Shown: positions 48,410-59,877, counted from the stretch's first letter. The stretch is DNA of 64,000 bases from an uncultured Clostridia bacterium (GCA_944384815.1 CALWUW010000002.1:1-64000), one strand, 5' to 3'. Numbers and translations: made by a program. The notes: a model not told the origin generated them from the letters alone.

Positions 48410-51400
48410 GCAGAAGAAAAGAAATTCAAAAAGTTATCCTTATCGGTTCGGGGCCTATTGTAATTGGGCAAGCGGCCGAATTTGATTATGCAGGAACCCA
48501 GGCTTGCCGGGCGCTTCGGGAAGAAGGAATCGAAGTTATCCTTATCAATTCCAACCCTGCCACTATTATGACGGATGGAAAAATTGCTGATAAAGTGTAT
48601 ATCGAACCACTGACGGCGGAGACTGTGAAAAAGGTTATCTTAAAAGAAAAACCGGATAGTATTTTACCTACCCTAGGTGGGCAAAACGCTTTGAATTTGG
48701 CGGTGGAGCTGGAAGAGAGCGGGTTTTTAAGAGAGCATAACGTGGAAATGATTGGCACCAGCGCTGATACGATCCGCATGGCAGAAGACCGGGAACTCTT
48801 TAAAGAAGCGATGGATCGAATCCATCAGCCCTGCGCGGAAAGCGAAGTTGCGGAAACACTGGAAGATTCCCTGCGTATTGCAGAACGGATCGGATACCCG
48901 GTTGTGGTGCGTCCTGCTTATACTTTGGGAGGAAGCGGCGGCGGTATTGCCCATGATGAGGACCAGCTGCGCGCCATTGCGTCTCTTGGCCTGCAAAGAA
49001 GCCGCGTGCATCAGGTTTTGATTGAAAAGAGCATTGCCGGATGGAAAGAAATCGAATATGAAGTCATGCGGGATAAAAACGGAAACTGCATCGCTGTATG
49101 CAACATGGAAAATTTTGATCCTGTAGGAATTCATACCGGAGATTCCATTGTAGTAGCGCCCTGTCAGACTTTGGCAGATAAGGAGACACAAATGCTTCGC
49201 ACAGCGGCGTTGGACATTATCACGGAACTGAAAGTGGAAGGCGGCTGTAATGTGCAGTTTGCCCTGAACCCCAAAAGCTTTGAATATTGCGTTATTGAAG
49301 TGAATCCCCGGGTAAGCCGTTCCTCGGCTCTGGCTTCAAAGGCAACCGGTTACCCCATTGCAAAGGTGGCTTCCAAAATCGCTTTGGGCTACACCTTGGA
49401 CGAAATTCCCAATGCGATCACCCAAAAGACCTTTGCCTGTTTTGAGCCGACTTTAGATTATTGCGTGGTCAAAATCCCCAAATGGCCCTTTGATAAATTC
49501 GTGTACGCCAAACGTCGTTTGGGAACACAGATGAAAGCAACCGGCGAAGTAATGGGAATTGCTCCTACTTTCGAGCAAGCGCTGATGAAATCGGTCCGCT
49601 CCTTGGAGCAAAACATGGATAGTCTGATGGACGCCACGCTGAAAGAGTTCAGCCGGGAGGAAATTGCAGAGAAGCTCCACGAGCCGGATGACCGTCGGTT
49701 GTTTGTTATCGCAGAGGCTTTGCGCAGGGGGATCACTATAGAGGAGATCCATCATATTACGGCCATTGATCTGTGGTTTTTGGATAAGGTCCGCAGAATT
49801 GTGGATATGGAAAAGGAAATTTCCGGCGAGGAAATGAACAGAGAACTTCTTTACCGGGCAAAGGAAATGGGCTTCCTGGATAAAACCATCGGGCAATTAA
49901 CAGGGAAAACCCTGGAAGAAATCAGAGAATTGCAGCGTAAATGGGAAATTGCTCCCGTGTATAAAATGGTGGACACCTGCGCCGCAGAATTTGACGCAGA
50001 GACACCGTACTACTATTCTCGTTACGGAAGCCAGAATGAATCCAATCCGGCTTCGGACCGAAAGAAGATCATGGTTATCGGCTCAGGTCCTATCCGCATT
50101 GGGCAGGGCATTGAATTTGATTTTTGTTCGGTGCACAGTGTATGGGCTTTACGGGATCTGGGATTTGAAACCATTATCGTAAATAATAACCCAGAGACGG
50201 TAAGTACAGACTTTGACATTGCGGATAAGCTGTATTTTGAACCGCTGACGGAAGAAGACGTGCTGCACATTGTACAGCTGGAAAAACCGGACGGCGCGGT
50301 GGTGCAGTTTGGCGGACAAACAGCAATTAAGTTGGCCAGAGCCATTGAGTCTATGGGTGTTCCGCTGTTGGGAACGTCCTTTGACAGCATTGATGAAGCG
50401 GAGGATCGAGAGCGCTTTGATCAGATTCTTCATCAGTGTGGGATTCCCAGAGCGGAGGGAAGAATGGTCTATACCTGCGCCCAGGCCATCCAGGCAGCCA
50501 ATGAGCTTGGTTATCCGGTTCTGGTTCGGCCCTCCTATGTATTGGGCGGACAGGGGATGCAGATCGCTTATTCGGATGAGGATGTCATCGAGCATATCGG
50601 AATTATCAACCGGGTGACCCAGGAGCATCCGATCTTGGTGGATAAGTATATTATGGGCACGGAAGTGGAAGTGGATGCGGTTTGCGATGGGACCGACACG
50701 TTGATTCCGGGAATCATGCAGCATATTGAGCGTGCAGGCGTTCACTCCGGAGACAGCATTTCCGTTTACCCGGCCATTGGCGTCTCCCAGGAAATGCAGG
50801 AGAAAATCGTGGATTATACCCGTAAATTGGCAAAGGCGCTGCATGTTAAAGGACTTTTGAATATACAGTTTATTGTGAAAGACAATACGGTATATGTGAT
50901 CGAAGCCAATCCTCGCTCTTCCCGTACAGTGCCTTATATTACAAAGGTAACAGACATTCCCATTGTTTCTCTGGCTGTGGGAACCTTTTTCGGCAAAACG
51001 TTGCCGGAGATGGGATATTCTTACGGGCTGCAGTCGCAGAAAGATCTGATCGCCATTAAAATGCCGGTATTCTCTTTTGAGAAACTTTATGGTGCGGATG
51101 TAAACCTGGGGCCGGAAATGAAATCTACCGGTGAAGTTTTAGGTATTGCTCATACCTACGGTGAGGCTTTGCTGAAATCGTTTTACGGGGCAGGATTCCA
51201 TAAAATTCAGAAAGGCCGTGCCATGCTGACGGTTCGCAATTCAGATAAAGCTGAGGTTTTACCCATCGCCAAAGGGCTTTTCGAACAAGGATGGACGATT
51301 TATGCCACCAAAGGCACATCGGAGTTTTTAAATGAGCATGATATTCCTACGGTTCGGGTCAATAAGATCGATGAAGGAAAACCAGATATTTTGGATCAGA

Positions 51401-51624
51401 TCACTTCCGGGAAAATTCATCTGGTGATCAATACCCCGTCTGGTGGAAATGCCAGAAACAAGGATGGATATCTGATCCGCCGTTATGCGGTGGAATGCGG
51501 GATCCCTTGTCTCACATCTTTGGATACGGCAGCCGCGTTCCTTACCTGTGTACAAAATGCAGAAACAACGCAACTTTCCGTGGTAGATATCACAAAAGTC
51601 TCCTCTTTTCTCAATATTATCTAA
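48406..51624 (+). CDS. carB: Carbamoyl-phosphate synthase large subunit
   Basis: 1072 residues from the GTG at 48406. The two homologous ATP-grasp halves begin with [17 protein letters not shown] and [15 protein letters not shown] (about residue 558), and a C-terminal MGS-like allosteric domain follows (about 935-1072). It makes carbamoyl phosphate for pyrimidine and arginine synthesis. No downstream pyr or arg genes are attached here. No terminator seen; purC has its own promoter. Confidence 0.98.
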   Translation: MSRRKEIQKVILIGSGPIVIGQAAEFDYAGTQACRALREEGIEVILINSNPATIMTDGKIADKVYIEPLTAETVKKVILKEKPDSILPTLGGQNALNLAVELEESGFLREHNVEMIGTSADTIRMAEDRELFKEAMDRIHQPCAESEVAETLEDSLRIAERIGYPVVVRPAYTLGGSGGGIAHDEDQLRAIASLGLQRSRVHQVLIEKSIAGWKEIEYEVMRDKNGNCIAVCNMENFDPVGIHTGDSIVVAPCQTLADKETQMLRTAALDIITELKVEGGCNVQFALNPKSFEYCVIEVNPRVSRSSALASKATGYPIAKVASKIALGYTLDEIPNAITQKTFACFEPTLDYCVVKIPKWPFDKFVYAKRRLGTQMKATGEVMGIAPTFEQALMKSVRSLEQNMDSLMDATLKEFSREEIAEKLHEPDDRRLFVIAEALRRGITIEEIHHITAIDLWFLDKVRRIVDMEKEISGEEMNRELLYRAKEMGFLDKTIGQLTGKTLEEIRELQRKWEIAPVYKMVDTCAAEFDAETPYYYSRYGSQNESNPASDRKKIMVIGSGPIRIGQGIEFDFCSVHSVWALRDLGFETIIVNNNPETVSTDFDIADKLYFEPLTEEDVLHIVQLEKPDGAVVQFGGQTAIKLARAIESMGVPLLGTSFDSIDEAEDRERFDQILHQCGIPRAEGRMVYTCAQAIQAANELGYPVLVRPSYVLGGQGMQIAYSDEDVIEHIGIINRVTQEHPILVDKYIMGTEVEVDAVCDGTDTLIPGIMQHIERAGVHSGDSISVYPAIGVSQEMQEKIVDYTRKLAKALHVKGLLNIQFIVKDNTVYVIEANPRSSRTVPYITKVTDIPIVSLAVGTFFGKTLPEMGYSYGLQSQKDLIAIKMPVFSFEKLYGADVNLGPEMKSTGEVLGIAHTYGEALLKSFYGAGFHKIQKGRAMLTVRNSDKAEVLPIAKGLFEQGWTIYATKGTSEFLNEHDIPTVRVNKIDEGKPDILDQITSGKIHLVINTPSGGNARNKDGYLIRRYAVECGIPCLTSLDTAAAFLTCVQNAETTQLSVVDITKVSSFLNII

Positions 51625-51665
51625 ATATATCCGCTTGAAAGGCATATCTTTTTATCATTTTATAG

Positions 51666-51694
51666 TTGTCATTTTGTCGATTTTCTTTTACAAT
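51666..51694 (+). promoter_or_regulatory. purC promoter
   Basis: TTGTCA (51666-51671), 17-base spacer, TACAAT (51689-51694); start about 51701, leader about 27 bases. This excludes a purine riboswitch in the leader. Confidence 0.65.
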
Positions 51695-51727
51695 GAGAGT
51701 ATCAAAATATTCGGAGGTAAAAAACGT

Positions 51728-52432
51728 ATGAAGAAATGCGAAATGCTTTACGAGGGAAAAGCAAAGAAGGTATTTGCTACCGAGGATCCGGATTACTGTA
51801 TTGTGGATTATAAAGATGATGCTACAGCTTTCAACGGCCTGAAGAAAGGAACCATTGCCGGCAAGGGCGTTGTGAACAATAAAATGTCCAATTTCATGTT
51901 CAAGCTTCTGGAAAAGCATGGGATCCCCACTCACCTGGTGGAAGAACTCAGCGACAGAGAGACGCTGGTGAAAAAAGTGGAGATCGTTCCGCTGGAGGTT
52001 ATTGTCCGTAATAAAGCAGCCGGAAGCCTTGCCAAACGTTTGGGCATGGAAGAAGGGGCAGAGCTGAAGTCCACGGTTTTGGAATTCTGCTATAAAGATG
52101 ACGCGTTGGGCGATCCGATGGTAAACGAATATCATATCCTGGCGGCAGGCTTTGCCAGCAAGGAAGATGTGGACACCATCGCTGCTATGGCGCTGAAGGT
52201 TAACGAAGTCCTCTGCGAATTCTTTAAGCAGGTTGACGTAGAGCTGATCGACTTTAAACTGGAATTTGGCCGCTTCCACGGGCAGATCCTGCTGGCGGAC
52301 GAAATTTCTCCGGATACCTGCCGTTTCTGGGATATCCATACTCATGAGAAACTGGATAAGGACCGTTTCCGTCGGGATATGGGCGGAGTAGAAGAAGCTT
52401 ACGCGGAAATGATGAAGCGTATCGGCCTCTAA
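51728..52432 (+). CDS. purC: SAICAR synthase
   Basis: 234 residues from ATG 51728 with GGAGGT nine bases upstream; the frame open from 51635 includes the promoter and is not coding. [11 protein letters not shown] is the family start, with [15 protein letters not shown] (about 97) and [10 protein letters not shown] (about 176). It joins aspartate to CAIR in purine synthesis. A GC-rich 9-bp hairpin (52455-52483) without T run follows. Confidence 0.97.
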   Translation: MKKCEMLYEGKAKKVFATEDPDYCIVDYKDDATAFNGLKKGTIAGKGVVNNKMSNFMFKLLEKHGIPTHLVEELSDRETLVKKVEIVPLEVIVRNKAAGSLAKRLGMEEGAELKSTVLEFCYKDDALGDPMVNEYHILAAGFASKEDVDTIAAMALKVNEVLCEFFKQVDVELIDFKLEFGRFHGQILLADEISPDTCRFWDIHTHEKLDKDRFRRDMGGVEEAYAEMMKRIGL

Positions 52433-52527
52433 AATCTTGTGAATACAATCTTTTCAGCCCGGCGCTGGTATCTTGCCGGGCTGATTGGCGTGTTTTACCT
52501 GAATGACTAAAAAACGGAGAGAGTGCA

Positions 52528-53961
52528 ATGGAAAATACAAGCTATCAATCCCCGCTTTCGGCTCGTTATGCAGATCCGGAGATGAAATTTCTTTTTTCTC
52601 CCGACAAGAAGTTTCGTACTTGGCGTCGGCTTTGGATCGCATTGGCGCAGGCGGAAAAAGATCTGGGCCTTCCCATCACGCAGGAACAAATCGATGAAAT
52701 GATTGCTCATCAGGATGAGATCAATTATGATGTGGCACAGGAAAGAGAAAAAATTGTTCGGCACGATGTAATGTCCCATGTATATGCCTTTGGCCAGCAA
52801 TGTCCTAAAGCTATGCCGATCATTCATTTAGGGGCCACTTCCTGTTATGTTGGAGATAATACGGATATTATCATCATGACGGACGCTTTAAAACTGGTCC
52901 GCAAAAAGCTGGTGCTGGTGATTCGAGCATTGGCTCGTTTTGCCATGGAGTATAAGGATCTTCCTACTTTGGCCTTTACACATTTTCAGCCGGCTCAGCC
53001 TACTACGGTGGGGAAAAGGGCTTCTCTTTGGCTTCAGGACCTTCTGATGGATCTGGAAGATGTGGAATACCAGCTTTCCAAAGCTAAATTGTTAGGTTCC
53101 AAGGGAACAACAGGAACGCAGGCCAGCTTTTTGGAACTGTTTGACGGAGATCACGAAAAGGTCAAACAGTTGGATCATTTGATTGCGGAAAAAATGGGGT
53201 ATTCGGCTTGTTTTGCAGTTTCGGGGCAAACGTATTCCCGGAAGCTGGATAGCCAAATTCTCTCTGTTTTGAGCGGCATTGCGCAGAGTGCAGCTAAATT
53301 CTCCAACGATATCCGCCTTTTGCAGCACCTGAAAGAAGTTGAAGAGCCCTTTGAAAAGAATCAGATCGGATCTTCGGCTATGGCCTATAAACGGAATCCC
53401 ATGCGGACGGAGAGAATGGCTTCCTTGGCGCGGTATGTTATGGTGGATAGCTTGAATCCTGCTATTACGGCAGCTACCCAGTGGTTTGAAAGGACCCTGG
53501 ATGATTCGGCCAACAAACGAATCAGTGTTCCGGAAGCTTTCTTAGCGGTGGATGGAATTTTGAACCTCTATTTGAATGTAACCGATGGCTTGGTGGTGTA
53601 TCCGAAAGTAATCGAGCAGCGGCTGCGGAAGGAACTTCCGTTTATGGCTACGGAAAACATTATGATGGATGCCGTAAAACGGGGAGCAGACCGGCAGCAG
53701 CTTCATGAACGGATTCGGGTGCATTCCATGGCAGCCTCTAAGGTGATCAAGGAGGATGGCGGAGAAAACGATCTGCTTTCCCGTATTGCCGGCGATGAAA
53801 TCTTCGGCGTGACTTTGGAAGAGCTGAACGCAATTGTAAGCCCTGAAAAATATGTGGGCCGAGCTCCGCAGCAGACAGAAGAATTCCTTCGGGATGTGGT
53901 TTCTCCCATTTTAGAGAAATATGGAGAAATCCAAGACGAAAAAGCAGAGATTCATGTATAA
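52528..53961 (+). CDS. purB: Adenylosuccinate lyase
   Basis: 477 residues. THFQPAQPTT (151-160) carries the general acid His, and the superfamily signature GSSAMAYKRNP (281-291) is intact. It splits SAICAR to AICAR and adenylosuccinate to AMP, so it acts after purC and after purA, both neighbours. GGAGAGAG lies upstream. The C-terminal domain is present, giving the longer eukaryote-like length. Confidence 0.97.
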   Translation: MENTSYQSPLSARYADPEMKFLFSPDKKFRTWRRLWIALAQAEKDLGLPITQEQIDEMIAHQDEINYDVAQEREKIVRHDVMSHVYAFGQQCPKAMPIIHLGATSCYVGDNTDIIIMTDALKLVRKKLVLVIRALARFAMEYKDLPTLAFTHFQPAQPTTVGKRASLWLQDLLMDLEDVEYQLSKAKLLGSKGTTGTQASFLELFDGDHEKVKQLDHLIAEKMGYSACFAVSGQTYSRKLDSQILSVLSGIAQSAAKFSNDIRLLQHLKEVEEPFEKNQIGSSAMAYKRNPMRTERMASLARYVMVDSLNPAITAATQWFERTLDDSANKRISVPEAFLAVDGILNLYLNVTDGLVVYPKVIEQRLRKELPFMATENIMMDAVKRGADRQQLHERIRVHSMAASKVIKEDGGENDLLSRIAGDEIFGVTLEELNAIVSPEKYVGRAPQQTEEFLRDVVSPILEKYGEIQDEKAEIHV

Positions 53962-53996
53962 CGCGCGTTTTGTACGAATATGAGTTAGAATACGAT

Positions 53997-54034
53997 AAAC
54001 AGAAAGAGGAGGATTTCCTGCTCTTTCTGTTTTC
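53997..54034 (+). terminator. Intrinsic terminator after purB
   Basis: AAACAGAAAGAG and its complement form a 12-bp stem with a 12-base loop; T run short (TTTT). Confidence 0.65.
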
Positions 54035-54076
54035 GGGTTTTCGGAACAAAAAAGAAAGATGTAGGTGTGATCGGAT

Positions 54077-55354
54077 ATGGTAAAAGCAATTGTAGGCGCT
54101 TGCTGGGGAGATGAAGGAAAGGGCAAGATCACGGACGCGGAAGCCGCTCGTTCGGATATTGTCGTGCGTTTCCAAGGCGGCAGCAACGCGGGGCATACGA
54201 TTATCAACCATTATGGAAAATTTGCTCTTCACCAGCTTCCTTCCGGCGTGTTTTATGACCACATTACCAATGTGATCGGTAACGGTGTAGCTTTCAGCGT
54301 AGAGAATTTTATTAAGGAAATCAGCAGTTTAGAGGAGCGGGGGGTTCCCAAGCCGCACATTGTTGTTAGTGATCGTGCGCAGATTGTAATGCCTTACCAT
54401 GTAGCTCAGGACACGTATGAGGAAGCTCGTCTTTCTTCTAAGTCTTTTGGCTCCACTAAGTCGGGGATTGCACCGTTTTATTCCGATAAGTACGCGAAAA
54501 TCGGTTTTCAGGTCAGCGATCTTTTCTCCGATAAGGAGGAATTGTATGAAAAAATTGACCATGTCTTGGGAATTAAAAATGTATTGTTCCGGGAGCTGTA
54601 TCATCAACCTGAGCTGAAAGCGGACGATGTGTACAATAAACTGATGGAATACAAAGAGGCCATTGCGCCCTACGTGGCAGATACCTTTACCTTGCTTCAT
54701 ACAGCTGTGAAGGAAGGGAAAAATATTTTGCTGGAAGGCCAGTTGGGCTCTTTGAAGGATCCGGATTTCGGTATTTATCCCATGGTGACATCCAGTTCCA
54801 CTTTGGCCGGTTACGGTGCAGTAGGCGCCGGAATCCCGCCTTATGAGATCAAGGAAGTCATCACCGTGGTAAAGGCGTATTCCAGCGCAGTAGGCGCCGG
54901 CGAATTCGTCAGTGAGATTTTCGGAAGCGAAGCAGATGAACTGCGGCGCAGAGGAGGAGACGGCGGCGAATTTGGTGCCACCACCGGGAGGCCCCGCCGT
55001 ATGGGCTGGTTGGATCTGGTGGCCAGCCGTTATGGTTGCCAGGCTCAGGGAGCGACTTGCGTGGCATTCACCGTGCTGGATGTGTTGGGTTATCTGGATG
55101 AAATTCCGGTCTGTGTTGCGTATGAACTGGATGGAAAGAGAATTGATTATTTCCCGCCCACCAGTCAGTTAAAGCGCTGCAAGCCCATTTTGGAAGTTCT
55201 TCCCGGCTGGAAATGCGATATTCGGGGCATTCGCCGGTATGAGGATTTGCCGGAAAATGCCAGAAAGTATGTAGAGTTTGCGGAAAAGGCAATTGGAGTA
55301 CATTTTGGCATTGTTTCCAATGGCCCGGCTCGAGATGAAGTTATTTATCGCTGA
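54077..55354 (+). CDS. purA: Adenylosuccinate synthetase
   Basis: 425 residues. GACWGDEGKGKITD (7-20) is the GTP loop with the catalytic Asp, and GGSNAGHT (about 35-42) the IMP-binding element. GATTGRPRRMGW (about 295-306) fits. It condenses IMP with aspartate using GTP. The chain shows an atypical central region compared with E. coli PurA (KSFGSTKSGIAPFY instead of a GTTGRGIGPAY-like block), but the catalytic elements remain. AGGTGTG precedes the ATG. Confidence 0.93.
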   Translation: MVKAIVGACWGDEGKGKITDAEAARSDIVVRFQGGSNAGHTIINHYGKFALHQLPSGVFYDHITNVIGNGVAFSVENFIKEISSLEERGVPKPHIVVSDRAQIVMPYHVAQDTYEEARLSSKSFGSTKSGIAPFYSDKYAKIGFQVSDLFSDKEELYEKIDHVLGIKNVLFRELYHQPELKADDVYNKLMEYKEAIAPYVADTFTLLHTAVKEGKNILLEGQLGSLKDPDFGIYPMVTSSSTLAGYGAVGAGIPPYEIKEVITVVKAYSSAVGAGEFVSEIFGSEADELRRRGGDGGEFGATTGRPRRMGWLDLVASRYGCQAQGATCVAFTVLDVLGYLDEIPVCVAYELDGKRIDYFPPTSQLKRCKPILEVLPGWKCDIRGIRRYEDLPENARKYVEFAEKAIGVHFGIVSNGPARDEVIYR

Positions 55355-55427
55355 TTGGGTGTACTGAGTTTTTATTTTCCATCAAGGTACAACCATAAAT
55401 ATTTTTAAGAAGAGAGGTGCATACCCC

Positions 55428-57254
55428 ATGTGTGGTATTGTAGGATATATTGGAGGCGACCAGGCAGCGCCTGTGTTGCTCAGTGGATTGGAAAAACTGG
55501 AGTATCGTGGTTATGATTCTGCCGGTGTAGCTGTATATGACGGAACATCTTTGAAGGTTGTAAAGGCGAAAGGCCGCCTTAAAGTTCTTAGTGACTTAAT
55601 TGACGGCGGAAAGAAAACCCCGGGTACCATCGGAATCGGTCATACACGGTGGGCGACCCATGGCGCTCCTTCCGATATTAACTCTCATCCCCAGGTGAGT
55701 GATTCCGGTCGTTTTGCCGTGGTGCACAACGGTATTATCGAAAACTATATGGCTCTTAAGGAAATGCTTGTGCGCAAAGGAAAAACGTTTGTATCGGAGA
55801 CGGATACAGAGGTAGTGGCGCAGCTTTTGGAATATTACTACCAAGGTGATATTTTGGATGCGATGATCCGCGTACTGCAGAAAGTAGAAGGATCCTATGC
55901 TTTGGGTGTGATTTCTCAGGATAACCCTGATGAGCTGGTGGCGGTCCGGAAGGATAGTCCGTTGATCGTAGGCTTGGGAGAAGGCGAGAACTATATTGCT
56001 TCCGACGTGCCGGCTATTTTGAATAAGACTCGCGATATCTACCGTTTGAACGACCGGGAAATCGTGGTTTTGCGCCGGGATTCCGTGAAAATTTACAATA
56101 TGGATAAAGAACTGGTATCCAAAGAAGTGTGCCACATCGACTGGGACGTATCCGCAGCAGAAAAGGGCGGGTACGAACACTTCATGGCTAAGGAGATCAT
56201 GGAGCAGCCCAAAGTGTTGCGGGATACCATTTCTCCTCGTCTGAAGGACGGAAAAATTGTTTTGGATTCCATTTCTCTTACAGCAGAAGATCTTAAGAGT
56301 TTTTCCAAGATCTGCATCGTCGCTTGCGGCTCGGCGTATCATGTAGGGGTGGTAGCCAAATATGTATTTGAAAAAGTGATGCGGATCCCTGTAGATGTGG
56401 ATCTGGCTTCTGAATTCCGTTATAGAGATCCTATGGTGGATAAAAGCACATTGGTGCTTGTGATCAGCCAGTCCGGTGAAACAGCGGACACTTTGGCCGC
56501 TCTTCGGGAGGCCAAGCGCAGAGGAGCCAGAACCCTTTCCATTGTCAATGTGGTAGGCAGCTCCATTGCCAATGAGTCCGACGACGTGATCTACACCTGG
56601 GCGGGTCCGGAAATCGCTGTGGCCACTACGAAGGCGTACAGCGCCCAGTTGGCGGTTGTGTATCTGCTGGCTATTTATATGGGGCAGCTGAACGGCAAAC
56701 TGGATTCCCAGCAGGTAGCTTCTTACATTGCGGCTCTGGAAAAGCTGCCGGAGCAGGTTGAAGAAGTTCTGCAGGATAAAGAGAATGTGCAGTACTTGGC
56801 TTCTCTCTTCTTCAACGCCAGAGATGTATTCTTTATTGGCCGGAATTTGGATTATGCCATGTCTTTGGAAGGGTCTTTGAAGCTGAAGGAAATTTCTTAT
56901 ATTCATTCTGACGCGTATGCAGCTGGAGAATTGAAACATGGTACTATCAGCTTAATTGAAAATGGCACGCTGGTGATTGCTTTGGCGACTCAGAATCCCC
57001 TTTTCGATAAGATGATGAGCAACGTGAAAGAAGTAAAGGCCAGAGGCGCAATAGTTTTAGGCATGGCCGTTCAAGGGAATACACAGATTGAAAACTTTGC
57101 CGATCATGTGATTTACATTCCGGAGACCTGTGATATTATGCTTCCGTCTTTGGCGGTCATTCCGTTGCAGCTGTTTTCTTATTACGTTTCTTCCATGAAA
57201 GGATGCGACATTGATAAGCCCCGCAATTTGGCTAAGTCTGTAACGGTAGAATAA
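55428..57254 (+). CDS. glmS: Glutamine-fructose-6-phosphate aminotransferase
   Basis: 608 residues. The N-terminal nucleophile C2 (MCGIVGYIGG) and GHTRWATHG (about 71-79) mark the glutaminase domain; two SIS domains follow (SQSGETADT about 347, and SLEGSLKLKE about 484) and the tail ends KSVTVE. It makes glucosamine-6-phosphate, the start of UDP-GlcNAc for MurA. The 73-base gap from purA is too short for a glmS ribozyme, so that control is absent. AAGAGAGG lies upstream. Confidence 0.98.
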   Translation: MCGIVGYIGGDQAAPVLLSGLEKLEYRGYDSAGVAVYDGTSLKVVKAKGRLKVLSDLIDGGKKTPGTIGIGHTRWATHGAPSDINSHPQVSDSGRFAVVHNGIIENYMALKEMLVRKGKTFVSETDTEVVAQLLEYYYQGDILDAMIRVLQKVEGSYALGVISQDNPDELVAVRKDSPLIVGLGEGENYIASDVPAILNKTRDIYRLNDREIVVLRRDSVKIYNMDKELVSKEVCHIDWDVSAAEKGGYEHFMAKEIMEQPKVLRDTISPRLKDGKIVLDSISLTAEDLKSFSKICIVACGSAYHVGVVAKYVFEKVMRIPVDVDLASEFRYRDPMVDKSTLVLVISQSGETADTLAALREAKRRGARTLSIVNVVGSSIANESDDVIYTWAGPEIAVATTKAYSAQLAVVYLLAIYMGQLNGKLDSQQVASYIAALEKLPEQVEEVLQDKENVQYLASLFFNARDVFFIGRNLDYAMSLEGSLKLKEISYIHSDAYAAGELKHGTISLIENGTLVIALATQNPLFDKMMSNVKEVKARGAIVLGMAVQGNTQIENFADHVIYIPETCDIMLPSLAVIPLQLFSYYVSSMKGCDIDKPRNLAKSVTVE

Positions 57255-57279
57255 GAGAGACACCTGGAGGTAGAAATGT

Positions 57280-58812
57280 ATGGAGCATGAAGCAGTTTTA
57301 GTTTTGGATTTCGGCGCACAGTATAGTCAGCTGATCGCCAGAAGAGTGCGGGATTTAAACGTATATTGTGAAATAAAACCTTTTTCCACGCCGGCAGAAG
57401 AGATCGCAAAATGTGGGTATAAAGGAATCATTTTTTCCGGTGGCCCCAATTCCGTATATGCGGAGAAGGCGTTGCTTTGCGATGCCGGAATCTTTGATTT
57501 GGGAATCCCCGTTTTAGGAATATGCTATGGCGCACAGTTGATGACCCATCTTTTGGGTGGTAAGGTAACAGCCAGCGAAGTGCGTGAATATGGAAAAACG
57601 CCGGTATCGTTTAAGGAAAGCGCTTTGTTTGATGGTTTGAAAAAGGAATCAATTTGCTGGATGAGCCATACGGACTATATTTCGCAAGTTCCTCAAGGTT
57701 TTCAGATCACAGCCGTGACGGCGGATTGCCCGGTGGCAGCGATGGAAAACGCCGAAAAGCGTTTGTATGCGTTCCAATATCATCCGGAAGTAGAACACAC
57801 AGAAGAAGGGCAGGCAATGCTGCGGGCATTTTTGTATACAGCCTGCGGCTGCACAGGAGATTGGGAAATGTCCTCTTTTGCTTCCTCTGCTATTGAAGCT
57901 ATCCGGGAGAAAGTAGGAGGAAAAAAGGTTCTTTGCGCGCTTTCCGGCGGTGTGGATTCTTCCGTAGCGGCTGTGTTGGTACACAAAGCCATTGGAAAGA
58001 ATCTGACCTGCATTTTTGTGGATCATGGACTGCTTCGAAAAGATGAAGGGGATCAGGTAGAATCCATTTTCAAAAAGCAGTTTGATATGAACTTGATTCG
58101 TGTGAATGCGCAGCAGCGGTTTTTAGGTCGATTGAAAGGCGTTTCAGATCCGGAGACAAAGAGAAAAATTATTGGTGAAGAATTTATTCGGGTGTTTGAA
58201 GAGGAATCCAGAAAATTGGGCCAGGTAGAATTCCTTTGCCAGGGAACCATTTATCCCGATGTGGTGGAAAGCGGAGCTGGAGAAGCGGCTGTCATTAAGA
58301 GCCATCACAATGTAGGCGGTTTGCCTGAAAATGTAGGATTCGAGGGGATCATAGAGCCTCTGCGGGATCTGTTTAAAGACGAAGTTCGCCGAGTAGGCAG
58401 TGAGCTTGGGATTCCGGATTTCCTGGTTTGGAGACAGCCGTTCCCCGGGCCGGGCTTGGCCATTCGTGTTATGGGGGATATTACGGAAGAAAAGCTGACG
58501 ATCCTGAAAGACGCGGATGCCATTTTCCGGGAAGAAATTGCAGAAGCCGGTCTCTCCGGTAAAATTCATCAATATTTTGCTGTGCTTACCAATATGCGCA
58601 GCGTAGGCGTAATGGGAGACGGACGGACATACGATTATACCATTGCTTTGCGCGGCGTGACTACTCACGACTTTATGACAGCTGATTGGGCCAGAATCCC
58701 TTACGACGTGCTGGAGAAAGTCAGCAGTCGGATTGTCAATGAGGTAGACCATGTAAATCGTGTGGTTTACGATATCACCAGTAAACCGCCGGCCACTATT
58801 GAATATGAATAA
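57280..58812 (+). CDS. guaA: GMP synthase (glutamine-hydrolysing)
   Basis: 510 residues. The amidotransferase domain has C82 (GICYGAQ), H168 and E170; the PP-loop SGGVDS is at 222-227, and the dimerisation domain ends in KPPATIEYE. It aminates XMP to GMP. GGAGGT precedes the ATG by eight bases, and only 25 bases separate it from glmS, so the two are probably co-transcribed. Confidence 0.98.
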   Translation: MEHEAVLVLDFGAQYSQLIARRVRDLNVYCEIKPFSTPAEEIAKCGYKGIIFSGGPNSVYAEKALLCDAGIFDLGIPVLGICYGAQLMTHLLGGKVTASEVREYGKTPVSFKESALFDGLKKESICWMSHTDYISQVPQGFQITAVTADCPVAAMENAEKRLYAFQYHPEVEHTEEGQAMLRAFLYTACGCTGDWEMSSFASSAIEAIREKVGGKKVLCALSGGVDSSVAAVLVHKAIGKNLTCIFVDHGLLRKDEGDQVESIFKKQFDMNLIRVNAQQRFLGRLKGVSDPETKRKIIGEEFIRVFEEESRKLGQVEFLCQGTIYPDVVESGAGEAAVIKSHHNVGGLPENVGFEGIIEPLRDLFKDEVRRVGSELGIPDFLVWRQPFPGPGLAIRVMGDITEEKLTILKDADAIFREEIAEAGLSGKIHQYFAVLTNMRSVGVMGDGRTYDYTIALRGVTTHDFMTADWARIPYDVLEKVSSRIVNEVDHVNRVVYDITSKPPATIEYE

Positions 58813-58835
58813 TTTGCGCGGTTCACGGCCAATCG

Positions 58836-58866
58836 AAAAATCCCTTGCTTTTGCAGGGGGTTTTTC
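58836..58866 (+). terminator. Intrinsic terminator after guaA
   Basis: AAAAATCCCTTGC pairs with GCAGGGGGTTTTT around a TTTT-containing loop (one or two mismatches), then T5. Confidence 0.75.
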
Positions 58867-58913
58867 TCCTTATTTGGGCTTGTAAAAGGATACCAATATA
58901 GTCCCATACAGAC

Positions 58914-58942
58914 TTTACAAAAAAAGAAGTGTTGGATATAAT
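58914..58942 (+). promoter_or_regulatory. Promoter of the DsbA-like gene
   Basis: TTTACA (58914-58919), 17-base spacer, TATAAT (58937-58942). Confidence 0.7.
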
Positions 58943-58984
58943 GGGGATGTCAGGCATGAGGCGGGGAAACAGAGGAGGGACTTT

Positions 58985-59653
58985 ATGAAAGTTTTGTTTG
59001 TTTCAGATTATGTCTGCCCGTATTGTTTGGTTGCAAAGGAAGCATTGCATCAGGCGTTGGAGGCAGCGGGCATGAAGGCAGAGATTCAATATCATCCTTT
59101 CGAATTAACGCCGGAATCTAAGCCGCAAGTGGATACGTACCATGATGAAACCAGAAAAGCCCATTATCAAGTTCTTGTGGAACCTTGCCGGGAATTGGGG
59201 CTTGCGATGAAACTGCCGCCTTGCGTAGTTCCTCGTCCGTATACACGAATGGCTTTTGAAGGTTATTTCTATGCCCAGGAGCAGGGTAAAGGGGAGGTTT
59301 ACAACGATCTTCTTTATCGTGCGTATTTTATTGAAGAAAAGGACATTGGCAAGCTGGATGTTTTATGTGATCTTGCAGAAGCTTCCGGTTTAGATCCCCA
59401 GGAATTTCGTCAGGCGCTGGAAGAAAGAAAATACAAGGAGCAGCTTCAGGAGGCGAATCGGTATGCCAGAGAAGTGCTCCAGGTGCAGTATGTTCCGACG
59501 ATTTATGTGGACGGAAAAAAAGTAGAAGTTACGCAGTATACCAAAGAGGAATTTCTATCGATTCTGGGTGTAACACCAAGCATACAGGAAACCGGAGATG
59601 GATTAGGCGTCTGCGGTGAAGATGGGTGCAGTTTGGCAGCACATAGAAGATAA
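58985..59653 (+). CDS. DsbA-family (FrnE-like) thiol oxidoreductase
   Basis: 222 residues. CPYC at 11-14 in a thioredoxin fold start (VLFVSDYVCPYC) and VPTIYVDG (about 171-178) with the cis-Pro place it in the DsbA/FrnE/HCCA isomerase superfamily. There is no signal peptide, so it acts in the cytoplasm. The C-terminal tail holds two more cysteines (GVCGEDGC). Substrate unknown; perhaps polyketide-like or redox-stress functions as for other FrnE proteins. Confidence 0.88.
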   Translation: MKVLFVSDYVCPYCLVAKEALHQALEAAGMKAEIQYHPFELTPESKPQVDTYHDETRKAHYQVLVEPCRELGLAMKLPPCVVPRPYTRMAFEGYFYAQEQGKGEVYNDLLYRAYFIEEKDIGKLDVLCDLAEASGLDPQEFRQALEERKYKEQLQEANRYAREVLQVQYVPTIYVDGKKVEVTQYTKEEFLSILGVTPSIQETGDGLGVCGEDGCSLAAHRR

Positions 59654-59745
59654 GGAAACTACATTGGAGCTGCTGTAGGCAATAAAGAATGCTGACACTC
59701 AGGGCAAAAGTTTGTAAAGCAATATGGCTTTGCAAAAGTGAACCA

Positions 59746-59877
59746 CTTTACTTGATTTGTTGGTTCTGTAACGGCAAGATGATTGCTCTGAAGATCACTT
59801 GACGGATTTGCCAATTTGGTGTAACTCAACAATTGGGGTCGGTGTGTTTTTATAGGCACCAGATGTATAAGCATGGA
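59746..59877 (+). pseudogene. Possible decayed cysteine-rich KTR-like fragment
   Basis: In frame from 59752 one reads LICWFCNGKMIALKIT, which recalls the LCPVCGNKTRLKIR start of cysteine-rich KTR proteins; a frame change then gives DLPIWCN and APDV, comparable with FPLYCPK and EPDA, with two stops. The likeness rests on few residues. A 71-codon frame on the minus strand (59659-59874) with CPEC is the rival reading; neither has a good ribosome binding site. Confidence 0.22.

Noticed and set aside
55355..55427. glmS ribozyme upstream of glmS
   Set aside because: Only 73 bases separate purA from glmS, and no ribozyme core sequence is visible; the ribozyme needs about 150 bases.
59659..59874. 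71-codon minus-strand frame with a CPEC motif
   Set aside because: No ribosome binding site, and only a short CxxC motif in its favour; listed as the rival to the KTR-like remnant.
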